Position numbers and translations under genes: made by a program
The notes under the pieces: model-generated
The model's database searches: none
What the model was told of the DNA's origin: nothing
The model's input: only the letters and a program-made list of their open reading frames with translations
Shown here: in pieces, positions 34,663-45,058 of the stretch
Layout of the letters: each line of letters opens with the position of its first letter
How positions within the stretch are numbered: the stretch's first letter is position 1
NCBI GenBank assembly: GCA_032717465.1
Contig: CM064666.1
Location: 20,789,732-20,853,731 of the forward strand
Length of the DNA: 64,000 nt
Source of the DNA: Coenobita brevimanus
Lineage: Eukaryota > Arthropoda > Malacostraca > Decapoda > Coenobitidae
Direction: 5' to 3'

Positions 34663-37600
34663 TTTTCCTCTCTGGGGATGATGGTTCGGGAGAACATGTT
34701 TTTCCAAAAAAAATACCCCCTATTAGAGTTCAGGACTTGTATGGAAGAGTACTGCCCTTCCTACACATTCCTCTTCAGAGCCTTGGGAATTTCTCAGATC
34801 TTTTCATAGTGAGCTTTCGCTTCCTTGCTGGCAGCTTTAGGCTGTTCAGATTGGTGTGCTTCCAGAAGCCATCAAACCAGCCTGAACTAGTTTTAAATTC
34901 AGGAGCTCCAGCTCCATGCTGCTTATGGGAACCACCCTCCAACCTGCCTCTTAAGATCATCAGCCAAACTCAGTTGACATTATCACTGTTCTGGATAGAG
35001 GCATATGAAGTTTAGTTTGATCCTCTGTCCACACCATCATTAACTGCTCCATCTTTTGTAAAACTGGGTCGCGTGACTAACAACCCAAGTGGCATTTGCT
35101 GCTGGCACCATATGCCACTGCCTGGATCTGGGGAGTGATTTTCAGGATGGTCAAGACAGTTGATGCAGGCACCCTTAGGCTTTTTTAGATGACTGATGTG
35201 CTACGCCAGTGCAGAATCAGTTAGTTACCTGTACCTTGGTGTCGAGAGGCAGAGACAGGTGGCAGTGTTTGGCCTCCTCGGGGCTAGCCTGCTCTGAGAT
35301 TACCTTCCTTCAGCCACTCATTATGTACTGTTGCTGAGACGGAATATGTCACTGCTATAGCAGTTAGCCTATATTTACACTCGTGGTCACAGCTGACTTT
35401 GTCATCCCATTCATCCACTGCTAACATTTAATATAGCTGCATTGCTCTACTTTGGTTTTTAAAGTTACTCAGATCACCTGTATCATGCACAAATATTCTC
35501 ACAGCACCCCCCCTCCCCACACACACACTAACACACAGGCTTTTGTCCAAAACCTACCGCCTTGGCCCTATGATCGTGCTATTTTGCCCAACATAGTTTT
35601 GTATAACCGTCTGAAAAATGATTTTAAAAAAATGATCAGCATTGACCGTCTTGAAATCTTTATTATGGCTTATATCACACCAGTGGTACCATTGCTCTGT
35701 TCCTCGTACAAGCATAATTATAACTAAGCCACCTTAGGCCTGGGACGGTACCTTAAGAAATGCATAGCAGCAGGTCCTATCCTTATCTCCCCCAACTCAG
35801 TTTTAAGGGAAAACCTTCACTGATCATGTATGGATGATATTTCACTAGTGAAACTTACCTGAATTTTGGCACACACATGGTATTACGCCTCTCCAAGGCA
35901 GGGCTGGTAGAGTAACTTACCATAAAGTACGCATAGAACCGTATCATTATGTTAAGGTCTACTATTTAACACAACATATAATGCACTTGAGAGGTCAAAC
36001 GGGACTGATTATCTTCAGCATTAATGTTTAACTGTCGATATCTAGCTGAATTATGGCAAAGACTCATGATATTGTGCACCTGGAGACAAAGTACAGTATG
36101 ACCCTGTAAACAGAACATCGTTACTGTATAGTACTCAACATCCAGCATTATTTAACCAAAGTTTAGGTGTTTTATTTCACCTAGTTATCTCCAAAAGCAC
36201 ACAATTATAGAAAACGCAGTTTTATCCTACAAAATTTATGAACGTCTGGCTTCCAACTCAGTGCCTTCTGCTACCTCTGCCAGATAAGAGTATGAAGTGT
36301 TGCACAAATGTCCTTCCATTATCAGAGAACAATGTACCCACCATTTTCGTCTGGAGTTATGCCTTGATTTATGGCAATCATTTCACGCTAATAATTAATC
36401 ACGTATGGCACAGCCAAACACTGATGGTATTTAATGAAAACAGATGGCATTCCAACCTTCTTCACAGGTGGTATCCGGGAGGAAGAAGGTGGATGAAGTA
36501 CAGCTGCATTTTTGTAAGGTATTACCCTTCAGAGCTATGCAGCATGACACGACGAAGTGTTGTGGAGTGACGGGACAGGAAAGGTTGTACCTCAAACCAG
36601 TCAATGTCGGTTACGTGAGACACAGATATTAGAATTTGTGCCTGAGGTAATAAAAGCTAATGAGATCATGTGGCCACTGTGCAGAGAGACAATACGTTTT
36701 ATTATCCGGCGCAGAATTCATTAAATAAAAATATAACAGAGTGGTGTAGAGTCGGCAACACATATGCTGACGGGCATTGAATATGTGCACCCATGCCAGA
36801 CGTATGATAGTATTTCAGCCGATACAAGCCAAGTTAGTAAATTTCAATGTAATAATATGTATTGCTTTCTACATATAGTAAATGCAGAGCGATTGTGGCC
36901 TCTGGTGCACTCCGTGAAGTCTCCATAATGCATAACATGGATATACCACACCCCATCCATAATAACTCTGAAGCATCCATCTAAAGCATTTAACCACCCA
37001 TCTAAAGCAAACAAATGAACTCGTGCACCCCTGCTAGACTATCATAAAAAAAAAAAAAAAGTCAAGGCCTATAGATTTAATACCCTTCAAAATAATTTAT
37101 TTGTTGTATTCCATGGATAACAGGTGTTTAATAGTAGGAAAACAATAAACGTGGCGAGTTTCATTATTAATCCCCAGCGGGGTGCTCAGGATAACACAAA
37201 CACGTTCTATATACTTCCCCGCCATATGGCACACTCTTGACCATTATTCCAACTCTTGTAATGCGATTGTGATATGGCAATATCAGATACGGGAGGGGCG
37301 AACAGCAAGGACCTGCCCACATAGCCCAGCTAACGTTCGTTTTGCATCGAACATTCCTGGAGGTAACGGTAGTTTTTCTTATGACTGTACACCAGTGACC
37401 GGTTTATGTTTTCTAGACCTCCTAGATGCTCACTAGAATTGGTTTTCAGATCAGTACCACCCATAATACTGCCCCTATTGGCTGTAGGCAGGGGCGCCCC
37501 CAGGCGAATGCACCGGGCGTACATGCGTCCACTGTATGGCCCCCAGGCAAGAAAGGGCCTCCTGGGGCCCTGTTAGGGAAATCCCCTCAACCTTACTTAA

Positions 37601-38432
37601 ATAAACCTCATATTGAACAACAATAAATAGTATAATATAATCAAATATATTACCTAAACATATACTCAATCATCATTGAAAGAATTTGATAACTTTATCA
37701 TTGTGTAAGTAAGGAAAGAACACACAGTGAAGTAAAGTAGTTCATAGAAAATTAAGTAGTTACCCCTGTCCTTACGTTCGGGATGGTTTTCTTTAGTTAC
37801 CATAATCTTGTTTTATACAAAGTCGAATGCTGTATGTCGGCATCTCGTTGATATTTTGGATAATTGATCACCCGAATGATTATTTGATAAAACAGTTGTT
37901 TTATTACTGATTAATTTCCTATATAAGAGACTCATAAGACAATCGATTATTATTTTTATAATTTTATGCCTTTCGAATGCTAGAGAACGTTCATTGTTTA
38001 CAATCGGAGAAGAAGCGAAGGAGGTAATTTATTTATTTGTGTTATAACATGTTATGTAGTTATAATATATAATAATATATTTTATATATATATATACTAG
38101 GAATTTGATTTTGTATTTTTTATGCCTGCAGCCTTCATAAGAATCCATAGTTACATTTCAAGGTACTGAGGAATTGCAGCAGCCGTCAATTCAACCAGTT
38201 CATTTGGCTAAGGGATGCATTGCTTAAAAACCTAAGTCTGGATGGATACCCTGCTACTAAAGATAGGGAAACAAAACCATAGTGAAATAGTAATAGTTGA
38301 TATATTTTTTGAACATTAGGGATAACTGCCATTTTGGATTTTCGGTGCTGCACTCTACAGGCTCCACATTTAAGCTTACTATGATCTAGACTGCCTAAGC
38401 TCATGTGTTCTTGGTATTAGAAAAAAAATGGT
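34663..38432. other. unannotated stretch, no supported gene
   Basis: Short open frames only (for example 34,626-35,015, 35,452-35,727 and 36,238-36,570 on +), none with recognisable motifs. A CACACA patch lies at 35,519-35,536, and poly-A at 37,047-37,061. At 37,490-37,575 a GC-rich CAGGGGCGCCCCCAGG segment resembles a hAT-type terminus, but no partner end was found. Confidence 0.5.
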
Positions 38433-38530
38433 TGTAAGAAAATTCTAGTAAAATCGTAGGTCCTCACTCAAGGCACCAAAAATGTCAGAAATTAATTTAT
38501 ACATGTCGGTATCCTCACTCGACACCAAAT
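38433..38530 (-). repeat. Pao left LTR fragment
   Basis: TGTAAGAAAATTCTAG..GTCGGTATC matches 50,319-50,415 with a few differences. Only about 98 bases survive before piggyBac-2 sequence starts, so LTR remainder and integrase C-terminus are missing here. Confidence 0.8.
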
Positions 38531-40072
38531 ATTACCTCTCCACAACACGAGACTCTCGTCTATGACGAGGTCTCTATAGGGATAGAATGACGAACGAAAG
38601 GTTTGCCTCAGGTGATCAAAGATCAACCTAATTCGCCTCATTTTATCAGTGTCGTTCGCATTTGCAGGATCATGAGCATCATAGAAATGGAGGCGACTTA
38701 GAATTTGTTGAAACCGATTACGGCTCGTCACTTGCCTAAATACTGGGGTAAACAAAACAGGGTCCCTTGTCCAGTAAGCAGGAATTCTGTTCTTTCGTAT
38801 AATACTCATCAAAAGGACCAGGGCAAAAAATAGGAACATTTCAGAAAGGGAGACAGGGTAATCATATATGATAGAATGCCTACTCCTTGTTCCCAATCTT
38901 TCACTCTCAAGGCGCTGGGTGCTTGCAAAAAGGTTGGTTTGGTATACAATCTGCTCAACGAATGCCTCACTAAAAAACAGGTGGAAAAAATCCAACCTGG
39001 TGGCATTACGGTGAATTCCGGGAGCAATGCAGCCAGAGCGCCCCTGCTCAGTGAAGGGATGAATGAGGGGAGAAAAATCACTCCCATCCTCGCAATTCCA
39101 TCCCACAAATCCCTCGTCCCCTTCATCCCCATCACCGCCTTCGTCTGGGTGGGGAGGAGATCCTGGTGGGGGAGGTGGGGGAGAAGGATTGTGGAGGGCT
39201 TCCCCACTGTCACTCCTCTTCCCTCTGCCTTTACCCTTTCCCTTTCCCTTACCCTTACGGCCTTGAGGAACATTACGGGGCTGTGGGGATGAAGTAGGGG
39301 AATATTGGAGAGCATAAGACGTGCTGGGGAGTGGTTCCTCCCCACCTTCCCCCTCCATGACAACACCACGTGCTTTCTCACGCACCCTAGCTCGACCACG
39401 TGTTAGGGGATATTGGGGAGCATAAGACGTGCTTGGGAGTGGTTCCTCCCCACCTTCCCCCTCCATCACAACCCCACGTGATACTGAACGCACCCGCACT
39501 CGCCCACGTGATACTGAACGCACCCGCACTCGCCTACGTGATACACTACGCCGCCTCACACTACCTAGGGAGAGCAATGACTCACTCACATCACTCTCAC
39601 TTTCCCTAATCCTCCCTGCACTTTCCCTTTCACTCCCCACTCCCTCCACGGCACTTCCTAACTCCCCAAACAAAATACTAGGCCCATACCTGCTCGTCCG
39701 ACGTGGTGTGCACTCTGGGCCACGATGAGTGATTACCTCACGTCCATACCACGTGGCAGCACGTCCCACGACTCCGTCCTTGTCCTCGTCCTCGTCCTCG
39801 TCATCGAAATCTGGTTCCAAATCACGTTGGGGATGGGCATAGGATGTTCCACATGGTTTCTTGGCCAGCTGCCCCTCTCTAGCAGCACAGTAAGTCACGT
39901 ACTGCCGCTTCCTGGGAGACGGGACTTCTTCATCACTGCTGGTGGTTTCTTCCTCCTCTGGCTGCACATAATCTTTATCCACAACCTCGTCGTTCAGTGG
40001 GGAATCACTGTCGCCTGTAAAGGCATCCAGGGCGGCTTGAATTTCGCCCTCTGAGAGACCTCTCTTAGCCAT
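38531..40072 (-). pseudogene. piggyBac-2 transposase, N-terminal ~510 residues
   Basis: Starts MAKRGLSEGEIQAALDAFTG, a usual piggyBac-like acidic N-terminus. Residues 150-290 are low-complexity, with a twice-repeated block (GVVMEGEGGEEPLPSTSYA) and a KGKGKGKG tract. The transposase domain begins at about 330 and reaches YRDLVIDESLVLWRG, which holds the first catalytic Asp, then breaks off into Pao LTR-derived residues. The remaining two Asp sites and the Cys-rich tail are lost. The frame is otherwise open, so decay is by truncation. It is a different family from piggyBac-1, judging by low similarity. Confidence 0.85.
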
Positions 40073-40325
40073 GTCTGAGCAGGACCGTTGCTACCAGGTG
40101 AGTGGACGAGCGGCGGGTTAGCGCGGGTCGTGTGGGGTCACCGAGTGTCGCCGCCTGGTGGCAGGTAGGGGAAGGTCATGCGAGGATACGTACCGCAAAT
40201 CAAGTGCGAAATTTGAAAATTGTCGAAATTATGCACTTTGCAATTGCACGACCTACCGGTACATCGCCGGGACTGGCAAATGCAAATCGTTGCAATGTAC
40301 CCATACGTCGACGGGACGGGGCGGG
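38531..40325 (-). mobile_element. piggyBac-2, 3'-truncated
   Basis: Its 5' terminus (minus strand) is at TTAA, 40,326-40,329, followed inward by CCCGCCCCGTCCCGTCGACG, a C-rich piggyBac-like end. The other end is lost: the transposase frame runs directly into Pao LTR near 38,531. Pao integrase coding resumes immediately outside TTAA, so this side is a clean insertion, and the far side is a later deletion or recombination. Confidence 0.75.
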
Positions 40326-40329
40326 TTAA

Positions 40330-41321
40330 GACAAGACCTTCTAGTCGCAAATCTTCGTAATACGTTCAAGAATGTCTCTGAACTCAGATCTTCTGCCATT
40401 TCTAGATTGACTGCCCTTGTGTAGGTGCAAGTAAATAGACATGTAAACCTTATGGGGAGTTCCCTCACCTTTAACAGTTATAGCCCCTGTGTAATCCACT
40501 CCAGTTACCATGAAGGGCCGACTCACAGTTACCCTATCCCCTGGTAAGGCGGGTGGTCCTGGATAGTCATATAGTTGTTCATACCTCCTATATGTGAAGC
40601 AACCTTTGAGATCTTTATGACCTGTCTACCCTTAGGGATCCAATACCTTTCCCAGATTCAGGCCAAAGTCTGCGGCACACCTCCATGAAGAGAAAAATCA
40701 TGGGCTTCTCTTACAATTAAGTGTACAAAGTATCCACTCTTGGGTAATAATATGGGATGTCTAGTTTGGAAAGGCAAATCAGCCTTTATTATTCGGACCC
40801 AGCATCTGATCAGACCAGTTCTGTCTTAAGAACGAGCCTAAATCTCTTATCAGCTTATTCTTGTTCCCATTGCCTTGGCCTAAAAGGTCATATATCTCTC
40901 TGTAATAATTCCTTTGTATCCCTTTCAGCCAGTATTCTATGGGATCTAACTTCTGAAACACCACTTATTCAAAAATTCAACTAATTTAGTAGTGTTAGTA
41001 AGTTGTCTTATTGATGAAAATCGGCTGATGTCAGTTACTTCTGGCTCAGGTACTACAAGATCCAAGTTTACTGCACCAACCTCAGCAATACTATACTGTT
41101 ACTGCTCGCGCCAATCTTTGGTGAGTAACCATTTAGGACCTTTAAACCACCAGTTATCTTTGATCAGTCTCTTTACAGTCGAACCTCGAGAGAGCAGATC
41201 AGCCGGGTTTTGTTTAGAGGATACATGCATGAATTTAAATTTGGAAGACAGTTCTTTAATAGTCTTCGCTCTGTTGCAGACGAAAGGAATTTTACTGTCT
41301 TCCTTTCCTATCCAGTAAAGA
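40330..41321 (-). pseudogene. Pao RNase H end and integrase N-terminal half
   Basis: From right to left: KFMHVSSKQNPADLLSRGST, the conserved end of Pao RNase H, then KDNWWFKGPKWL, an integrase zinc-binding region with RRYEQLYDYPGPPALP, and the start of the catalytic core SRPFMVTGVDYTGAITVKG, then in another frame FTCTYTRAVNLEMAEDLSSE. The first catalytic Asp (VDYTG) is present. The core stops at the TTAA of piggyBac-2, so the second Asp and Glu are missing. Stops and frameshifts occur at several points. Confidence 0.8.
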
Positions 41322-41674
41322 GGGGGGAGGCGGTGGCTGAATCGGTAGAGAGACGGCCTGCAGTCCTGATGGACCCAGGTTCGAATCCCGGCTAGGGCAG
41401 GGAACAGTTTAAGGATTTGAATTTCATAAAAGCAGACTTTGCTCATCTACCAGATAACCCGCCGACATGTCATAAAAGTACCCCCGCTAATACCAATACA
41501 CCAGTCCTGTATGAGACAGCCCTAGCATGTATTCAATATGGACGGTGGGTGTCAGCGCCGAAGTGGTGACACGTAGAGAGGTGTATGGTATGTAGGAGGA
41601 CTACTGGGCCTTGAGAGCAGGCTGTGAAGCCTATGCCCAGAAGTCGGACACATAAAAAAAATAAAAATAAATAA
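41322..41674 (+). mobile_element. tRNA-derived SINE, copy 2, inside Pao
   Basis: Aligns end to end with 26,185-26,544. A box GTGGCTGAATCGGTAGAG and canonical B box GGTTCGAATCC at 41,378-41,388 are better preserved than in copy 1. The tail is A-rich with AAT interruptions. It splits the Pao RNase H between NYVWTESA and YWIGKEDSK. Opposite to Pao in orientation. Confidence 0.9.
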
Positions 41675-41942
41675 GTCGCACTTTCAGTCCATACATAATT
41701 ATCCTCAAACTGAGTATCAAGAGTAGTGGTTATATACCTGGCCAATTTAGTTCCTACTTCTATGGAAGACACTTCCATTTGAGGTAGGGTTCTTCCTTTA
41801 ATTGGCACGGCTCTGGTTTTGGACATAATAATCTCACTAACCTCTCCTGTTGTGCAATAAGCTACTGCTCCATATGCCCTTTGAGAAGCATCACAAAATA
41901 TGTGTAAGTACAATTTCTCATTACCGTTTACTTCCCTGCACA
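41675..41942 (-). pseudogene. Pao RNase H core
   Basis: Reads EKLYLHIFCDASQRAYGAVA, the Pao RNase H start with its first catalytic Asp, then KGRTLPQMEVSSIEVGTKLA, with the catalytic Glu, and YVWTESA where a D-S would be expected. It would degrade RNA in RNA-DNA hybrids during reverse transcription. It is bounded by a LINE fragment and a SINE, so it is split into three. Confidence 0.75.
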
Positions 41943-42496
41943 ATTGTTGACTCTGTACAGGGGCTTTATCCGCCCCTGTGTGGAGTACAACCCTCATGTG
42001 TGGGGAGGCTCCCCACATACAGCTCTTCTCAATAAGGTGGAGTCAAAGGCTTTTCGTCTCATTAACTCTCCTCCTCTTACTGACTCCCTTCAACCTCTGT
42101 CTCTTCGCCGCATTGTTTCATCTTTATCTCTTTTCTATCGCTACTTTAATGGTCACTGCTCCTCTGAACCTGTCTGTATGCATTCCTCCACCTCTACGAC
42201 GGGCACGTAGCACCCGTCTAGCAGCAAACTCTCATCCCTTTTCTGTCCAACTCTAATGCAAGAGTTAACCGTTACTCCCAGTCTTTCATTTATGCAACAG
42301 GTCAACTCTGGAACTGTCTCCCTCTGTCTGTATTTCCTGCTGCCTATGATCTCCAGTCTTTCAAACGCAGTGTTTCTAGGCATCTAGAAATGATCGGATA
42401 TTGAACTTGGCGCTCTATCGTATTTTGTTTTTCTCTTGGAGGGAACTGTTATTGCAGGCTCATGGCCTTTGGTTCCTTCTTCCTCTCATAAAAAAA
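41943..42496 (+). mobile_element. LINE family 1, copy D (3' end only)
   Basis: Begins in LLTLYRGFIRPCVEYNPHVW and continues HTALLNKVESKAFRLINSPP to QVNSGTVSLCLYFLLPMISS-like sequence and an A tail at 42,486-42,496. Length and content match copy C. It lies between the Pao RT and RNase H. Confidence 0.85.
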
Positions 42497-42499
42497 AAA

Positions 42500-44011
42500 A
42501 TGCTTTATGTGATTTCATCATTTCAAACTCTTTTCTAATCTGTTCCCATTGTTCCAGATAGGTCTCACCTAATTCCGTGTCCCAGTCTAACTTTGTCGTC
42601 AAGCCTCGTGCACTAAACATTTGCCCCTAATAACTATAGGACTGACCAATCCTAATGGGTCAAATAACATGGAGACCTGACTTAACAAGGACCTCTTGGT
42701 GAGAGTGACATCAGAGAACTTAATTGGTTTCAAACTTATTACATCAGTTGTTGTATCCTAGTTAAGGTCCAACACATTCTGAATTTTGGAAATGTCAGAA
42801 TTTGGATAGTCCTCTTGTATTTTATTCCTCAACAGCGGTGAACTTGTATTCCAGCTCTGTAACGGCAATTTTGCCTTCCCACATTCGGAATTGGCTACTT
42901 CATAAGCCTTCAAAGCTGCTGACTCTGTAGCAGCGACACCTTGCAAATTATCCATGTAAAAAGCCTGCCCTATTTCTGGGCATTTGGCATTTTCAAAATG
43001 ATACTTTAAAGTGTTGCAACGTAGGAAAGGACTAGCACAAGAACCAAAGAGCACCGATCGGAAACAGTAAGTTTTCAATGGACTATCCTCATTTTGAGGA
43101 TCTTGAGGCCAGAGGAATTTGTAAATTTCCTATCCTCCTCTCTCAGTCCTGTTCTGAGAAAAGCCTTACTAATGTCTGCTGTGTAAGCGTAAGGTTTCTC
43201 TCTAAATCTTAGTAACACATTCCCTAACTTCTCTGTTAGTGTAGGTCCAGAGTATAGGCAATCACTGAAGAGAGCTGATCCCTTGGACGCTTTACTACTA
43301 CAGTTGAAAACTATCCTTATGGAAGTAGTTACTGAATCCTTGCTTACAGCATGATGTGGCAAGTAATGTCCTTCTTTTTGTTTAACAGGGAATTCTACCT
43401 TTTGTATAAATTTATTCTTCAATTGATCTTTTGTAATATTATCATATAGGGTTAGATGTTCTGGTTTCTCTCAGCTTCCTTAGAAGAGAATTTAACTGAG
43501 CCTTCACTGTTTGGTAATTTGTTGGTAACTCTGAATGGTTTAGTTTCCATGGTAATCCTACCCAATACTGTCCATCCTTAAATTCCACACACTGGTTATA
43601 CAAATCCAAAGTTATTTTATCTTCAGGGGTTGATTCCTCAGAGTGTATTCCTACACTGTCTAGGTCCCACAATTTGTGTACATGTTTAATATTTTCATCC
43701 AGCAAGCCATTTATCTGAGTAGGTTCTAATTCTGCACCTATTCTAGCTACCATCAGTGATTGTGTGGGGGTAACAAAGACTGAGTCTACTAGTTTAGCCT
43801 CTCCTTGTTTTGGAAAAGGCAACTGACCCATAATAAAGTTACCTCCTGGACTCTTGAACAACTGTACCCCATTCTTCTTGAAAGTCCTATGTAGGAATCT
43901 TCCACAGTAATCAGAACCAATTATCATTTTTATGGGATCCTCAGTATCTGATTCCACATTCCGTTTAGCCAACTTTATCCCTGAGCTTTGTGGATGATCA
44001 GAGGTTTCCTT

Positions 44012-44091
<80 letters not shown>

Positions 44092-44110
44092 GCTGTATAC
44101 TTGACTCCAT
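42500..44110 (-). pseudogene. Pao reverse transcriptase
   Basis: In element order: LPFPKQGEAKLVDSVFVTPT and HKLWDLDSVGIH (about 43,650-43,850), QYWVGLPWKLNHSELPTNYQ, then in the next frame HHAVSKDSVTTSIRIVFNCS, GPTLTEKLGNVLLRFRE, the catalytic YTADISKAFL, then after a frameshift FRSVLFGSCASPFL and the YMDN box (FYMDNLQG; Pao uses Y-x-D-N), and finally SLLSQVSMLFDPLGLVSP. Both catalytic Asp contexts survive. At least two frameshifts and one stop separate the segments. Confidence 0.85.
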
Positions 44111-44162
44111 ATTATCCAGTATATATATATATATGCTGTATACTTGACTCCATATTATCCAG
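44018..44162. repeat. (TC)n(TA)n microsatellite with 25-bp flanking duplicate
   Basis: TC then TA runs at 44,018-44,090, followed by two direct copies of a segment containing TGTATACTTGACTCCATA (about 44,092 and 44,136) separated by a short TA run. In the Pao frame this encodes alternating Tyr-Ile and Glu-Arg without breaking the frame. Confidence 0.9.
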
Positions 44163-44495
44163 CACAGCTGCTTTTATACGGCATTTATATCTGTCTAGTT
44201 GTATTACAGGTCTAACTAAACCAAAGGACTGAGCTTCCTTAGTAGTTAAGAATACTGTAATGGCTAAATTTACCTTGCCAGTAATAAGTAACTTTAATTT
44301 CTTCACAATGTCTGCAGAAATGAAGATTTTCTGAGCACCCGTATCAAAAAGGGTACCGGTACATGCTAATAGGTTTCTATTCTCAATCAATACCTTCTCA
44401 TCTGCTACTAGAACTGCAGCTGGCATTACTACTGGAATATTCCCCCTTGCAATTGTCATATTGACGCTTGCTGGTTTAGGTACCTCATTTTTCAT
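44112..44495 (-). pseudogene. Pao aspartic protease
   Basis: A 127-residue open frame. Residues 47-58 read GTLFDTGAQKIF, the retropepsin D-T-G-A active site, intact. The segment ITVFLTTKEAQSFGLVRPVI follows at the flap position. It is preceded by zinc knuckles and followed by the duplicated KYTAYSS-type junction and the microsatellite. It would cleave the Pao polyprotein. The frame itself is intact, but its polyprotein is not. Confidence 0.8.
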
Positions 44496-45058
44496 CCTTG
44501 GGCATAAAGTAATATGATGATGATCCTTTTTGCAATTAAAACAAAGATTTTATTTAGCCTTGCAGTCCGCGGAAGTGTGATCAGAATTCATACAAATTAT
44601 ACACCCCAGTTCCTGAAGCTTTTCTACTATAGAAGCATAATCAGGACAATGTTAACAAGATGCACTAGACTGTTGTTCACCACAAAATGCACAAACTTTC
44701 CTGTCCCTTACCATGGAAGGAATTTACTTCCTTAATTTCATCAGCTTGTCTATTCCTTGTCTTTAATACTTTATCCACAGCCTTTAAGGAACTAAGGAAA
44801 GTACCTATCTCTTCCTTAGGCACATACTTAGTCTTCTCTGACTTATGTTTCCCAACCAGTTGGTTAGTGGGTTTTTTCTTTATTTCAGTCTTTTGTTTAA
44901 TCTCAGTAGGTTTTACTGTTCCTTGCAAATGTTTACAGAGTTGCATCAAGCATTCCTCAGTCTCTTCACAGGAGAAATTATCCTTTTGGTACCTACCATA
45001 TAAGGCATCCTTGGTTTTTGATAGAAGATTTAAGGACACATTTCTTGAAAGCATCTGT
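44496..45058 (-). pseudogene. Pao Gag C-terminus with zinc knuckles
   Basis: The frame 44,677-45,054 starts just left of the LINE insertion (LSRNVSLNLLSKTKDALYGR, KDNFSCEETEECLMQLCKHL) and continues as a Lys-rich linker. It ends near CAFCGEQQSS; beyond a stop come CIICMNSDHTSADC and CFNCKKDHHHITLC, the Cys-His knuckles that bind RNA. It joins the N-terminal part at 49,180 on the far side of the LINE. Confidence 0.8.

Noticed and set aside
37490..37575. hAT terminus CAGGGGCGCCCCCAGG
   Set aside because: No matching opposite end or 8-bp duplication was found in the neighbourhood.
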